From positions 434,001-498,000 of the forward strand of contig CAVQJJ010000005.1 of NCBI GenBank assembly GCA_963712835.1: a stretch of DNA of 64,000 nt, in the 5' to 3' direction. The notes beneath the pieces were generated by a model that saw nothing but the letters and a program-made list of their open reading frames with translations, was not told the origin of the DNA and did no database searches. The first letter of the stretch is position 1. Every line of letters begins with the position of its first letter. Made by a program: the position numbers and the translations under genes. Origin of the DNA: DATARH01 sp963712835. GTDB lineage: Bacteria; Pseudomonadota; Alphaproteobacteria; ATCC43930; CGMCC-115725. Below, one piece after another: positions 1 through 7,813 of this stretch.

Positions 1-110
1 CCGGTGAGCACGACGGATGCCCCCTCTTCGGCGAGCATCAGCGCCACGGCCTCGCCGATGCCAGAGCCGGCGCCGGTGACCCAGGCGACTTTCCCTTCGA
101 GCTGCGGCAC
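1..110 (-). CDS. Short-chain dehydrogenase/reductase, N-terminal part (cut by window edge)
   Basis: The first 36 residues read on the minus strand form a Rossmann N-terminus: a beta strand (GKVAWVTG) followed by the cofactor motif TGAGSGIG and a helix. That is the classical SDR NAD(P)-binding signature. The start is taken as GTG at 108-110 because an AGGAGG Shine-Dalgarno lies five bases upstream. The catalytic Ser-Tyr-Lys half lies outside the window, so the substrate cannot be guessed. Confidence 0.8.
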   Translation of the reverse strand, partial: MPQLEGKVAWVTGAGSGIGEAVALMLAEEGASVVLT

Positions 111-196
111 GCGTTCCTCCTGTCGTCGGATCGCCGCACGCTATCGCCTCAATCTGCTCCGCACGAGATGTTTCTGGCGATATAGCGCCCCTGTTG

Positions 197-283
197 TCAT
201 TGCGAGCGCAGCGAAGCAATCTCGGGCAACCAGCCCCAAGCGGAACGAGATTGCTTCGTCGCGCTCCGCGCTCCTCGCAATGA
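197..283. repeat. Interspersed palindromic repeat, family A (copy 1)
   Basis: Two long imperfect inverted arms (197-224 and 246-283) begin TCATTGCGAG and end CTCGCAATGA, each containing GAAGCAATC or its complement. The element can fold into one long hairpin. A related copy lies at 33714-33807. This is the general type of small palindromic element scattered between genes in Bradyrhizobium-like genomes. It ends just before the ribosome binding site of the dehydrogenase gene at 296, so it would form most of that gene's 5' leader. Confidence 0.8.
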
Positions 284-295
284 CAGGAGGAAAAT

Positions 296-1267
296 ATGCC
301 GATCCCGATGCTGTTCCTGCCGCCGCAATCCGACAAGACGCGCGAATGGGCGAAGGCCGTCGCCGAGGCGTGCCCCGAGCTTGAGGTCATCGTGCCGGAG
401 ACGCGCGAGGGCGCGGAGCAGGCGATCGCTCTAGCCGAGGGCGCTTATGGCACGATCCCCAAGGAGCTGCTGCCGCGCGCCGGGCATTTGCGCTGGCTGC
501 AGGCGCCGCAGGCCGCCCCGCCGGCCGGCTATTACTACCCCGAGCTGATCGCCCACCCCGTGCAGATCAGCAATTTTCGCGAGATCTATAACGACCACAT
601 CGCGGCGCACATCATGGCCTTTGTGCTGGCCTTTGCGCGCGGCCTGCACGTCTACCTACCGCAACAGCTCAAGCGCGAATGGAAGCCGGCGCCGCGCGAA
701 GACGACACCATCGTCCACCTCCCCGAGGCGACCGCGCTGATCGTCGGCGTCGGCGGGATCGGCGCCGAGGCGGCGCGGCTTGCCGCCTCGTTCGGGATGA
801 AGGTCATCGGCATCGACGAGCGTCGCCCCGACAAGCCGGACGGGGTCGCCGAGATGCACCGCGCCGCCGCGCTCGACACGCTCTTGCCGCGCGCCGATTT
901 CGTGATCCTCACCGTGCCGCATACGCCCGAAACCGAAGGCTTCTTCCATCGCGCGCGGTTCCAGCGCATGAAGAAGAGCGCGTTCTTCATCAATATCGGA
1001 CGCGGCATGACGACGAGGCTCGACGATCTGGTGGCCGCGCTGAATGCCGGCGAGATCGCCGGCGCCGCGCTCGATGTCTACGAGATCGAACCGCTGCCCG
1101 CGACGCACCCGCTGTGGACGATGCCAAACGTGCTGCTGACGCCGCACACCGCCGGGCATGGCCCCTATCTCGATGAGCGCCGGCTGGAGGTGCTCGTCGA
1201 CAACGCCAGGCGCTTCGCCGCCGGCCGACCGCTGCGGAACGTCGTCGACAAGGCGCGGTGGTTTTAG
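296..1267 (+). CDS. D-isomer-specific 2-hydroxyacid dehydrogenase family protein
   Basis: A 323-residue cytosolic NAD(P)-dependent oxidoreductase of the D-2-hydroxyacid dehydrogenase family, which interconverts 2-keto acids and D-2-hydroxyacids. The Rossmann motif VGVGGIGAEAARLA lies near residues 148-162. The family signature NIGRGMTT follows, then ALDVYEIEPLP carrying the catalytic acid, and TPHTAG carrying the catalytic histidine. Length is typical. The ATG at 296 is preceded by AGGAGG, which immediately follows a palindromic repeat. It stands alone: the SDR to its left is divergent and the next gene is a small lipoprotein. Substrate (glyoxylate/hydroxypyruvate or another 2-keto acid) cannot be told from sequence. 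Confidence 0.88.
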   Translation: MPIPMLFLPPQSDKTREWAKAVAEACPELEVIVPETREGAEQAIALAEGAYGTIPKELLPRAGHLRWLQAPQAAPPAGYYYPELIAHPVQISNFREIYNDHIAAHIMAFVLAFARGLHVYLPQQLKREWKPAPREDDTIVHLPEATALIVGVGGIGAEAARLAASFGMKVIGIDERRPDKPDGVAEMHRAAALDTLLPRADFVILTVPHTPETEGFFHRARFQRMKKSAFFINIGRGMTTRLDDLVAALNAGEIAGAALDVYEIEPLPATHPLWTMPNVLLTPHTAGHGPYLDERRLEVLVDNARRFAAGRPLRNVVDKARWF

Positions 1268-1395
1268 GAGCGCATCCGTTTTTGTACGGCAGCGCTTCGC
1301 CAGCGGCGACGATTGCGTCTCTCTCCCCGCCGATTACGCAGGGCAGCCCCCGCGCCGAGCCTATAGCTGAAAATAGGTCAGAAGTGCATCCTTAT

Positions 1396-1421
1396 TGCTC
1401 CAAAACAATATCATTGGAGCA
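1396..1421 (+). promoter_or_regulatory. Hairpin sequestering the ribosome binding site of the 1426 lipoprotein gene
   Basis: TGCTCCAA (1396-1403) and TTGGAGCA (1414-1421) are perfect 8-base inverted arms around a 10-base AT-rich loop. The right arm contains the GGAG Shine-Dalgarno used by the ATG at 1426. If the hairpin forms in mRNA it would hide the ribosome binding site. Whether it is regulatory is inference. Confidence 0.45.
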
Positions 1422-1425
1422 TACC

Positions 1426-1557
1426 ATGTTTAAGCTCGCGCTCGGGCTGATTGCTGCCCTGATGCTTGCTTCGTGCGCCTACACCGCGGCGGCGCCGAAT
1501 CTCGCCAGCGGCGTCGGTCATCCCGACAGCTCGTATCCGGGTCCGCGCGCCTACTAG
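1426..1557 (+). CDS. Small (43 aa) predicted lipoprotein
   Basis: The 43-residue product has an N-terminal lysine, a hydrophobic stretch and a lipobox LASC near residue 17. The mature peptide would therefore be a lipid-anchored tail of about 27 residues ending SSYPGPRAY. GGAG lies seven bases before the ATG. A rho-independent terminator follows the stop directly, so this is a single-gene transcription unit. It resembles entericidin-like or other micro-lipoproteins only in size and lipobox. No family is recognised and function is unknown. Confidence 0.65.
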   Translation: MFKLALGLIAALMLASCAYTAAAPNLASGVGHPDSSYPGPRAY

Positions 1558-1580
1558 GCCGCCCCGCCTCGTTCAAGGCG

Positions 1581-1618
1581 CCGCCGTCGGCTCCGGCCGC
1601 GGCGGCGCTTTTTTTGTC
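1581..1618 (+). terminator. Rho-independent terminator after the small lipoprotein gene
   Basis: A strong GC stem GCGCCGCCG / CGGCGGCGC (1581-1589 with 1603-1611) is followed by a run of seven T (about 1612-1618). This is a textbook intrinsic terminator 23 bases after the stop of the 43-residue lipoprotein gene. Confidence 0.8.
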
Positions 1619-1689
1619 CAACCTCCGATCGCGGATCGAAATGGGCACTGCCGCGTTAGCGCGACAAGATGTCGATCGGAGGTTTAGCC

Positions 1690-1929
1690 ATGACCAGGAT
1701 ATTGATCGGCGCGCTCGCGGCGACGGCCCTCGCTGGTTTCGCGGCGACGGCGCATGCCGCGCAGCCGGCGAACGTGTGTCAGTGGACTGGTGTCGACTGG
1801 GCGTGCGGTAACGGCAATATCGTCGAGCGGCACGTCTCCGAGGCTGTCGGGCCAGCCATGATCATCAAACCGGTTCCGACCGTTTCTTCCAACGAAAAGC
1901 CGCTGCTCGCAGGCCCGCGCCCGCAATGA
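1690..1929 (+). CDS. Small secreted protein with CxWxGxxWxCG motif (paralog 1)
   Basis: A 79-residue protein with an N-terminal signal peptide (MTRILIGALAATALAGFAAT, probable cleavage after AHA near residue 21). It is followed by CQWTGVDWACGNGNIV, two cysteines nine residues apart framing two tryptophans. The rest is low in complexity. GGAGG lies seven bases upstream of the chosen ATG; an in-frame ATG at 1669 lies before that ribosome binding site and is rejected. The neighbour at 1994 is a paralog with the same motif and the same leader sequence. No family name is recognised; the paired Cys suggest a periplasmic disulfide. Confidence 0.7.
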   Translation: MTRILIGALAATALAGFAATAHAAQPANVCQWTGVDWACGNGNIVERHVSEAVGPAMIIKPVPTVSSNEKPLLAGPRPQ

Positions 1930-1993
1930 TGCGGGATCGGTCCCACGCAACGTAACGCAGCATCATCCCGCATTCGTCGATCGGAGGCTTCAC

Positions 1994-2227
1994 ATGAACA
2001 AGGTTTTCACCGCCGCCGCGTTTTCCATGGTGGCGCTGGTCGGGCTCGCCGGGGTGGCGCGCGCCGAATGCTATTGGGCCGGCAATCACTGGAACTGCGG
2101 CGATCGCTTCATCTACCCCAAGAGCTATCCCTGGGGCACCGCGGTGATCAATGGCCAGTACCAGCGGCCGCCTTCGCCGCCGCGGTCGGATATTGACCTG
2201 TCGCCGATACCGGCCGGGAGCCACTAA
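1994..2227 (+). CDS. Small secreted protein with CxWxGxxWxCG motif (paralog 2)
   Basis: The 77-residue product begins with a signal peptide ending near GVARA. It continues CYWAGNHWNCGDRFIY, matching the Cys-Trp-Gly-Trp-Cys-Gly spacing of the protein at 1690. The C-terminal half is proline-rich (RPPSPPRSD). The upstream sequence TCGATCGGAGG is shared exactly with the 1690 gene, so the two genes plus leaders look like a tandem duplication. A hairpin without a clear T tract (2231-2251) follows. Function unknown; probably periplasmic. Confidence 0.7.
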   Translation: MNKVFTAAAFSMVALVGLAGVARAECYWAGNHWNCGDRFIYPKSYPWGTAVINGQYQRPPSPPRSDIDLSPIPAGSH

Positions 2228-2230
2228 CAT

Positions 2231-2251
2231 GGGGCCGCCAATGGCGGCCCC
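2231..2251 (+). terminator. Hairpin, possible terminator, after the paralog pair
   Basis: GGGGCCGCC (2231-2239) and GGCGGCCCC (2243-2251) form a perfect 9-bp stem with a three-base loop, four bases after the stop codon. No T run follows, so termination is plausible but not certain. Confidence 0.5.
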
Positions 2252-2336
2252 GCTCCTTCAAAGCCGGCTTTACCCGATCTTAAAACGCATCGCCCCACAC
2301 TTGCGCCATCGTGAACGTTCGGGTCCGCGTGTTCTC

Positions 2337-2555
2337 GTGAAACGATTTTGCAGCTGCGCCCGCTGGACCGGCCTCGGTCTCGCTTTAATGTTGAGCCCGG
2401 CGCTCGTGGTGTTCGCCGCGCCCTTCAGCTACGGCGTTCTCCGCGACCTCATGGAGACGGCCTGGCTGGCGCCGGTGTCGCTCATCGTCGCCGCGACGAT
2501 CGCGCTCAACGCCATGCGGCGCGGCGCGGTTCAAGCCGCGAAACTGATCACCTGA
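2337..2555 (+). CDS. Possible small two-helix membrane protein
   Basis: An open frame of 72 residues from GTG 2337 contains two hydrophobic segments, WTGLGLALMLSPALVVFAAP and APVSLIVAATIALNAMRRG, separated by a short polar hairpin. A Cys pair (CSC) lies near the N-terminus. The frame is open further upstream (to 2151) but that part reads through the preceding gene and is not convincing. The 3' end overlaps the convergent alcohol dehydrogenase by 25 bases. No family recognised; it may be a chance frame in GC-rich DNA. Confidence 0.35.
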   Translation: MKRFCSCARWTGLGLALMLSPALVVFAAPFSYGVLRDLMETAWLAPVSLIVAATIALNAMRRGAVQAAKLIT

Positions 2556-3622
2556 CGTACCGGCGCGCCCGATTTGAGCTGGGCGAAACCGTCGTTGATC
2601 TCGGCAAGCTTGATGCGGCCCGAGATCAGGTGGTCGAGCTTCAGCCGCCCCTGCTTCCACAGCGACAGCAGCCGCGGCATGTCGACCCGGAAACGATTGC
2701 CGCCCATCGAGGTGCCCTGGATCTTGCGGTCGCGCAGGAAATCATAGCCGTGCAGCTCGATCTTCACGCCGAACGGCACCATGCCGATGATCGTCGCGGT
2801 GCCGCCGGCGCGCAGCATGCCAAAGGCCTGCTCGGCGGTCGTCTTGCTGCCGAGCGCCTCGAACGAATAATTGACGCCGCCGCCGGTCAACTCGCGGATC
2901 GCCTTCACCGGATCGTCGATGTTGCTGACGTTGAGGGTATCGGTCGCGCCCAATTGCTTGGCGATTTCGAGTTTTGACGGCTGGGTGTCGATCGCGATGA
3001 TCCGCTCGGCGCCGGCCAGCGCAGCGCCGTTGACCGCCGACAGCCCGACGCCACCGCAGCCGATCACCGCGACGGTCGAGCCGGGCTCGATCTTGGCCGC
3101 GTTGAACACCGCCCCGACCCCGGTCATCACCCCGCAGCCGACCAGCGCCGCAACGTCGAGGGGAATGTCGGGATCGATCTTCACCATCGAATTCTCGTGC
3201 ACCAGCATCTGCTCGCCGAACGACGACAGGTTGAGGAACTGGTTCATGTGCTGGCCGCCCTTCCAGCTCATGCGCTGGGCAACGCCAGGCAGCATCTTGA
3301 CGCTGGTGTCCTCGCAGAGATTGGGATGGCCGGTGACGCATTGCGGGCAAGTGCCGCAAAATACCGAGAGGCAGGTGATGACGTGGTCTCCGGGTTTCAC
3401 ATAGGTGACGCCCTCGCCGACCGCCTCGACCACCGCTGCTGATTCATGACCTAGCACGCAGGGTGTCGGATGCGGGTAGAGCCCTTCGATGAAATGCAGG
3501 TCGCTGTGGCACAGCCCGGCAAAGGCCGTGCGCAGCAGCACCTCGCGCGCCTTGGGCTTTTCGAGGGTGACGTCCTCGATCGTCAGCGGCTGATGCGGCT
3601 CGTGCAGGACGGCGGCTTTCAT
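2531..3622 (-). CDS. Zinc-dependent alcohol dehydrogenase (MDR superfamily)
   Basis: A 363-residue medium-chain dehydrogenase. The GroES-like catalytic domain carries the catalytic zinc ligands in GLCHSD (Cys near residue 37) and GHE. The four-cysteine structural zinc loop is complete (CGTCPQCVTGHPNLC). The Rossmann domain shows VIGCGGVGLSAV and the acidic residue of IAIDTQ, indicating NAD preference. Length and layout fit the class III-like AdhC group, which oxidises alcohols or aldehydes. It is monocistronic, convergent with the small-protein region and divergent from nothing obvious. Substrate is not predictable. Confidence 0.88.
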   Translation of the reverse strand: MKAAVLHEPHQPLTIEDVTLEKPKAREVLLRTAFAGLCHSDLHFIEGLYPHPTPCVLGHESAAVVEAVGEGVTYVKPGDHVITCLSVFCGTCPQCVTGHPNLCEDTSVKMLPGVAQRMSWKGGQHMNQFLNLSSFGEQMLVHENSMVKIDPDIPLDVAALVGCGVMTGVGAVFNAAKIEPGSTVAVIGCGGVGLSAVNGAALAGAERIIAIDTQPSKLEIAKQLGATDTLNVSNIDDPVKAIRELTGGGVNYSFEALGSKTTAEQAFGMLRAGGTATIIGMVPFGVKIELHGYDFLRDRKIQGTSMGGNRFRVDMPRLLSLWKQGRLKLDHLISGRIKLAEINDGFAQLKSGAPVRQVISFAA

Positions 3623-3721
3623 GGCGGCTCCTTCGGCATCTCCTCTCGCGAGCGGGGATGCTATCGCAGCCGAGAGGATCGGTCATCGCATGAATGGCAG
3701 GCGTCTCGCCTGACCTTACGG

Positions 3722-4120
3722 CTAGCGCGAGGGCGGCTCGATGTACTCCGAGGAGTCGTGCGGCAATCCGCCCGGCGGCGGCACGGCCGCGGGAGACTCG
3801 GCGGCCGGGGAAAGCTGGGTCTCGGGCGCTGGGGCTGGCGGCGCCTCCGGCATCGCCTCGGAGGGCGCCCCACCGATGGTAGCCGCGGCTGGGGTTGCGG
3901 CCGTCGGGCGCGGCGCGCGCTTCGGCGGGTTGGGTATCGGCTGCGAGGAGTAATAAACCGGCGCCGGTAACGGCGGCGGCGCCGCGCAGCCCGCCAGGCC
4001 GGCACCACCCAGTGCGATCGCCGCCGCGCAAAGCCATTTGGCGACAAGCGAGACGGCGCCGCGCCGCCCGCCAATTTGCGATATCCTTGCCTGATGAAAT
4101 CGGGCGTCAACCATCCCCAC
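3722..4120 (-). CDS. Proline/alanine-rich lipoprotein
   Basis: The 132-residue frame contains a hydrophobic export signal (VAKWLCAAAIALGGAGLAGC) ending in the lipobox LAGC near residue 45. A long Pro/Ala-rich tail with no folded-domain signature follows. The N-terminus before the signal is unusually long, so a start a few codons inside the frame is likely. It is divergent from the histidine kinase at 4237, with 116 bases between. Several proteins in this window share this lipoprotein or anchor plus Pro-rich tail design. Function unknown; probably outer-membrane or periplasmic. Confidence 0.6.
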   Translation of the reverse strand: MGMVDARFHQARISQIGGRRGAVSLVAKWLCAAAIALGGAGLAGCAAPPPLPAPVYYSSQPIPNPPKRAPRPTAATPAAATIGGAPSEAMPEAPPAPAPETQLSPAAESPAAVPPPGGLPHDSSEYIEPPSR

Positions 4121-4236
4121 CTACCGTACGGCGACAATCGGCCCTATTGTTGACCGGGCGGCGTTGGATGTGGTGACAATCCGCCGCTTCCGAGAATGCG
4201 GCTCTGCGAGCAACGGCAACAGACCGGCTTCGACCC

Positions 4237-6099
4237 ATGGCAATGCCCCCACACGCTTCCGACAAAGCAGCGAGATCGGGCGATAAGGCGACGCGCCGTC
4301 CGCAAGGCATACCCGATGCCGTCGGCATGCTGCGGTTGCTGCTGTTCGCGACGATCCTCGTGCCGCTGAGCCTCGGCTCGGTCGCGGCGTATCTTTCCTA
4401 CCTCAACGACTACGCGCACGCCACCTCATCCGCTTCGCAGGCCGTCGCGGTCGCGAGCGAGAACACGACCAAGGTTCTCGACACCCATCTTCTCGTCGCG
4501 GCGCGCATCAACGACTTGCTCGGCTCGATGACCGACGAGCAAATCCGCGCCGACGAACAGACGCTGCACGACCGCATCAGCCAGCAGATCGCCGGCTCGC
4601 CCGAGGTCGCGGCGGCGTGGGTGATCGATGCGCAGGGTCACGAGTTGGTGAGCGCGCGGGTCTACCCGGTGAACCGCGACATCGATCATTCGAGTCGCGA
4701 GGATTTCAACGCCTTCCGCAATACCGACACGCAAGCCTATGTATGGATGCTGCGGGCGCGCAGCCTCGATACCGGCGATTACCAGCCTTATTTCACCGTC
4801 AGCCTGCGCCGCACCGGGCCTGACGGCCAGTTCAACGGCGTCGTCGTGGTCGCCGTCTTCGGTTCCTATTTCGGCTCTTTCTACAATTCGCTGCTCGGTG
4901 GGTCGGAACATTATACGGCGAGCGTCCTGCGCGACGACGGTACGGTGCTCGCGCAATATCCCGAGCCTACCGGAGCTGCCGCCTCGCCACGTCCCGACCC
5001 GTTGCTCGCCAAGGCCATCGCCAACGAGTTGCACAGCGAAATCGACGAAAACGGGACGCCGTTCAACGGCGGCCGGCTGGTCGCGATCAACCGCGTCGGC
5101 TCCTACCCCGTCTACGTCACGATCGAGCGCACCAAGGCGTCTGTCTTGGAAAATTGGCTACACTCGATAACCGGCTACCTCCTGATGGGGGTGCCGGCGG
5201 AGATCGCGCTGGTGGGGCTCACGCTGCTGGCGCTGCACCGCACGCGCCGTGAGCGATCGGCGTTGGCGCAGGCGAACGCGGCGATGGCGCAACGTTCGGC
5301 GCTGGAACTGGAGCTGAGCCGCGCGCAGCGGCTCGAGGCGGTCGGCTTGCTGACCGCCGGCATCTCGCACGATTTCAACAATCTGCTGACGATCGTCGCG
5401 GGCAATGTCGAGCGCCTCGAAGCGAGCATCGACGAAGACGATACGCGGCGACAGAAAATCGCCGCGGCGGCGAAGGAGGCCTGCGCCCGCGCCGGATCTC
5501 TCACCAAGCGGCTGCTCGGCCTGTCGCGCCAGGAGCCGGTCACGCCGCGCCCCACCGACATCAACGAGGTCATCGTCAACACGCTCGAGCTGCCGTGGAA
5601 ATCGGGCGAGCGCATCGCCCGCCAGTTCCGGTTGCACGAGGAGTTGTGGCCGGCGAGCGTCGATCCCGATCAACTGGCGACGGCGCTGCTCAACCTCGCC
5701 TTTAACGCGCGTGACGCGATGCCAGGCGGCGGCACGCTGACGATCGAAACCGCCAACCTCTCGCTCGACGGGGTCAACCGCGTGGGCCTTGCGCCCGGCA
5801 ACTATGTCGGTATTTTCCTCGCGGATACCGGGCACGGCATGTCGGAAGAGGTGCGCGGGCAGGCGCTCGACCCGTTCTTTACGACCAAGGAGCCCGGCAA
5901 GGGCACGGGACTCGGGCTGGCGCTGGTCAACGCCTTCGCCACCCGATCCGGCGGCGCTTGCGCCATCGACAGCGAGCCGGGTCGAGGCACGACGGTCAAA
6001 ATCTACCTGCCGCGCCATCGCGAGCCGTCCGAGGCCGCGCGGCGTCACACGCCCCGCGCCACCGAGCCGGCGCAGAGCGAAGACCGACCTGCCGTCTGA
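4237..6099 (+). CDS. Membrane-bound sensor histidine kinase with extracytoplasmic dCache-like domain
   Basis: A 620-residue two-component sensor. Two transmembrane helices (about 31-52 and 312-334) flank a ~260-residue periplasmic sensor region of the dCache type. A short coiled linker leads to the phosphoacceptor motif GISHDFNNLL with His378. The ATPase domain follows: N box NLAFNARDAMP, G1 DTGHGM, F box FFTTK and G2 GKGTGLGL, all intact. The DFNNLL variant is typical of HisKA kinases in alphaproteobacteria. No response regulator lies next to it, so it is an orphan and its partner and ligand are unknown. The start is uncertain (second Met at codon 3; no strong ribosome binding site). Confidence 0.9.
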   Translation: MAMPPHASDKAARSGDKATRRPQGIPDAVGMLRLLLFATILVPLSLGSVAAYLSYLNDYAHATSSASQAVAVASENTTKVLDTHLLVAARINDLLGSMTDEQIRADEQTLHDRISQQIAGSPEVAAAWVIDAQGHELVSARVYPVNRDIDHSSREDFNAFRNTDTQAYVWMLRARSLDTGDYQPYFTVSLRRTGPDGQFNGVVVVAVFGSYFGSFYNSLLGGSEHYTASVLRDDGTVLAQYPEPTGAAASPRPDPLLAKAIANELHSEIDENGTPFNGGRLVAINRVGSYPVYVTIERTKASVLENWLHSITGYLLMGVPAEIALVGLTLLALHRTRRERSALAQANAAMAQRSALELELSRAQRLEAVGLLTAGISHDFNNLLTIVAGNVERLEASIDEDDTRRQKIAAAAKEACARAGSLTKRLLGLSRQEPVTPRPTDINEVIVNTLELPWKSGERIARQFRLHEELWPASVDPDQLATALLNLAFNARDAMPGGGTLTIETANLSLDGVNRVGLAPGNYVGIFLADTGHGMSEEVRGQALDPFFTTKEPGKGTGLGLALVNAFATRSGGACAIDSEPGRGTTVKIYLPRHREPSEAARRHTPRATEPAQSEDRPAV

Positions 6100-6114
6100 G
6101 CCAATCCGCGAACC

Positions 6115-6396
6115 TCACGCCCGCCAGAACGGCTTGTTGATTTCGCCCGCCACCTCGCTCGGGGTGACGCCGATGTCCCGCTGCATCAGGGCATCCAGCG
6201 CCGCGAGTTCGCGCCGCTCGCGGATGCGATTGCGCCATGTCCGGCAGAGCGCGACGGCCGCTCCCCACAACTCTAACGGCGCCTTGCGCGGCGGCGAGGG
6301 CGGCAGCAGGCGGTGCCAGGCGAGCGGATGCGTGAAGGCAATCGCCTTGGCGCGGCGGGCTTGGGCCTGCTCGAAATCGAAGTAATAGGGACGCAT
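6115..6396 (-). CDS. DUF1127 domain-containing protein
   Basis: The 93-residue product ends in a DUF1127 module: WRNRIRERRELAALDALMQR followed by DIGVTPSEVAGEINKPFW. This is the characteristic arginine-rich helix and D-I-G-ser/thr ending of that alphaproteobacterial family. Small DUF1127 proteins have been linked to RNA turnover and to phosphate or carbon physiology in Agrobacterium and Rhodobacter. That role is known for relatives and not shown here. AGGAGG lies immediately upstream of the ATG. The gene converges on the histidine kinase with a 15-base gap. Confidence 0.82.
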   Translation of the reverse strand: MRPYYFDFEQAQARRAKAIAFTHPLAWHRLLPPSPPRKAPLELWGAAVALCRTWRNRIRERRELAALDALMQRDIGVTPSEVAGEINKPFWRA

Positions 6397-6487
6397 GTCT
6401 CCTCCTGCCCCGATCGGGGTCAGCTGGTCGGCTCGGAAATTGGATGAATGTGGTGTCGACAGGCCCCGGCTTTCGCCGGGGCGGCGG

Positions 6488-7198
6488 CTATGCCACCGCC
6501 TTCTCGTCGTCGGCGAGGCTCATGCCGAGCGTGTCGCGGAAGCCGCGTTCGCCTTCCGCCGTCACGGTGATGGCGCGCGTGTCCTTGGCGCGCTTGATCC
6601 AGCCGAGAGCCAGCCAGCGCTCGGCCAGCGCGGCGCCGATCGCGCCGCCGATATGCGGCCGCCTCTCGGTCCAGTCGAGGCAGGCGCGGCACAAATGCCG
6701 CCGGCCCTTGCCGGCGGCGCGGGTATCGATGCCGAGCTCCCACAGATAGCGAGCGCCGGCCTCGGTGAAGCGGGCGACATCGTCCTCGATCACCAGGAAG
6801 CTGCGCCGGGTCATCGCGTCGGCGATCCGCACGCCGAGCACCCCGGCGAGGTGGTCGTAGCACATCCGCGCGTCGCGCAGTTCGGCCGCCTGGCGCGACG
6901 GCGGCCGGAAGCGCGGCCGGTTGTCGCCGGCGACCGCAACGATGCTTTCGAGCATCTGCGCCACCTTGGGCGAGGCGAGCCGGAAATAGCGGTGCCGCCC
7001 CGACGGGGTGGCGGTGATGAGCCCGGCCTCGGTCAATTTGGCGAGGTGCGCGCTCGTCGTCTGCGGCGTGACGCGCGCGGCGTAAGCCAGCTCGGTCGCG
7101 GTCATGGCCCGGCCGTCCAACAGCGCGGTCAGGATATTCGCGCGCGCCGGATCGCCCGCGAGGGCGGCGATCTCGGCAATCATTGCTCCACTAATCAT
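6488..7198 (-). CDS. ArsR/SmtB-family winged-helix transcriptional regulator (long form)
   Basis: From the ATG at 7198 the product has 236 residues. The N-terminal winged helix begins MISGAMIAEIAALAGDPARA and carries the recognition region TATELAYAARVTPQTTSAHL, then the wing SGRHRYFRLA. The C-terminal 130 residues form an extra domain with HLCRACLDW. Such long ArsR proteins are common in proteobacteria. A 26-codon upstream extension exists but the Met chosen matches the usual N-terminus. No metal-binding CxC motif is seen in the helix, so it probably does not sense metal. Its target is unknown; it lies behind a second ArsR gene on the same strand. Confidence 0.82.
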   Translation of the reverse strand: MISGAMIAEIAALAGDPARANILTALLDGRAMTATELAYAARVTPQTTSAHLAKLTEAGLITATPSGRHRYFRLASPKVAQMLESIVAVAGDNRPRFRPPSRQAAELRDARMCYDHLAGVLGVRIADAMTRRSFLVIEDDVARFTEAGARYLWELGIDTRAAGKGRRHLCRACLDWTERRPHIGGAIGAALAERWLALGWIKRAKDTRAITVTAEGERGFRDTLGMSLADDEKAVA

Positions 7199-7306
7199 GC
7201 GGCCGATTGTATCACCCGGGGTTCCCGAGCGGTGTCCAATCGCTTCGATGGCGGTCTTATCAAGTGCGGTCGGCATCCCGCCCGACCCCCTTCGGCGAAG
7301 TCGACG

Positions 7307-7678
7307 TCAATCGCCCCGGCTGCGCGCCGGCTTCGGCAGCGGTGGCGACATCGCGTCGAGCCACATTGCCAGCGTGTCTGAATGTGCTTGCCAATAGCGG
7401 CTGTAGCGGTTTAGCCACAACGAGGCCCGCAGCATCGACCCCGTATCGAGGTGGCAGCGGCTGATCCTCCCGGAACGCTCCTGCCGCACCAAGCCGGCGC
7501 GTACCAGCACCTGAATGTGGCGCGACACCGCCTGGAGCGAGATGGCGAACGGCTCGGCTAGCTCGGTCACCAGCAAATCCTCGCCGTCGAGCCGGGTGAG
7601 GATCGCGCGCCGTACCGGATCGGCGAGCGCGCCAAACACCAGGTCGAGGGTCTCCGCTTCCTCTGCCATACTGTCCAT
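7307..7678 (-). CDS. ArsR-family winged-helix regulator, divergent from the MBL hydrolase
   Basis: A 123-residue ArsR protein. LDLVFGALADPVRRAILTRL is the standard N-terminal helix pair, followed by LAEPFAISLQAVSRHIQVL (helix-turn-helix) and a wing RSGRISRCHLD. The C-terminal tryptophan-rich helix (RYWQAHSDTLAMWLD) matches the subgroup that typically regulates SRPBCC or hydrolase genes. It is divergently placed from the metallo-beta-lactamase-fold gene at 7814 with a 135-base shared promoter region, so it probably controls that gene and itself. Two in-frame ATGs lie at the start; the first is listed. Confidence 0.83.
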   Translation of the reverse strand: MDSMAEEAETLDLVFGALADPVRRAILTRLDGEDLLVTELAEPFAISLQAVSRHIQVLVRAGLVRQERSGRISRCHLDTGSMLRASLWLNRYSRYWQAHSDTLAMWLDAMSPPLPKPARSRGD

Positions 7679-7694
7679 CCCCGCCCGTTAAACC

Positions 7695-7735
7695 CATACA
7701 AGTATACTCAACGCAATGATTGAATGAAAGGCCAC
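7695..7735. promoter_or_regulatory. Divergent promoter/operator region between ArsR gene and MBL-hydrolase gene
   Basis: The 135-base spacer contains the palindrome AGTATACT (7701-7708). Next to it is TCAACGCAATGATTGA (7709-7724), with ends that are inverted repeats. This is the AT-richest part of the spacer and a natural site for an ArsR-family dimer. Operator function is inferred from position and symmetry only. Confidence 0.35.
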
Positions 7736-7813
7736 CGATAAGCGGTCTAGCGCGGTCGCGCCAGGCTTCGCTAAGCTTCGCCGAGCGCAGGACGGGGTGG
7801 GAAAACGCGAACC

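Noticed and set aside
4..384. Plus-strand frame across the window start and repeat A
   Set aside because: It is the shadow of the SDR on the minus strand followed by the palindromic element; Ser/Ala-rich with no domain.
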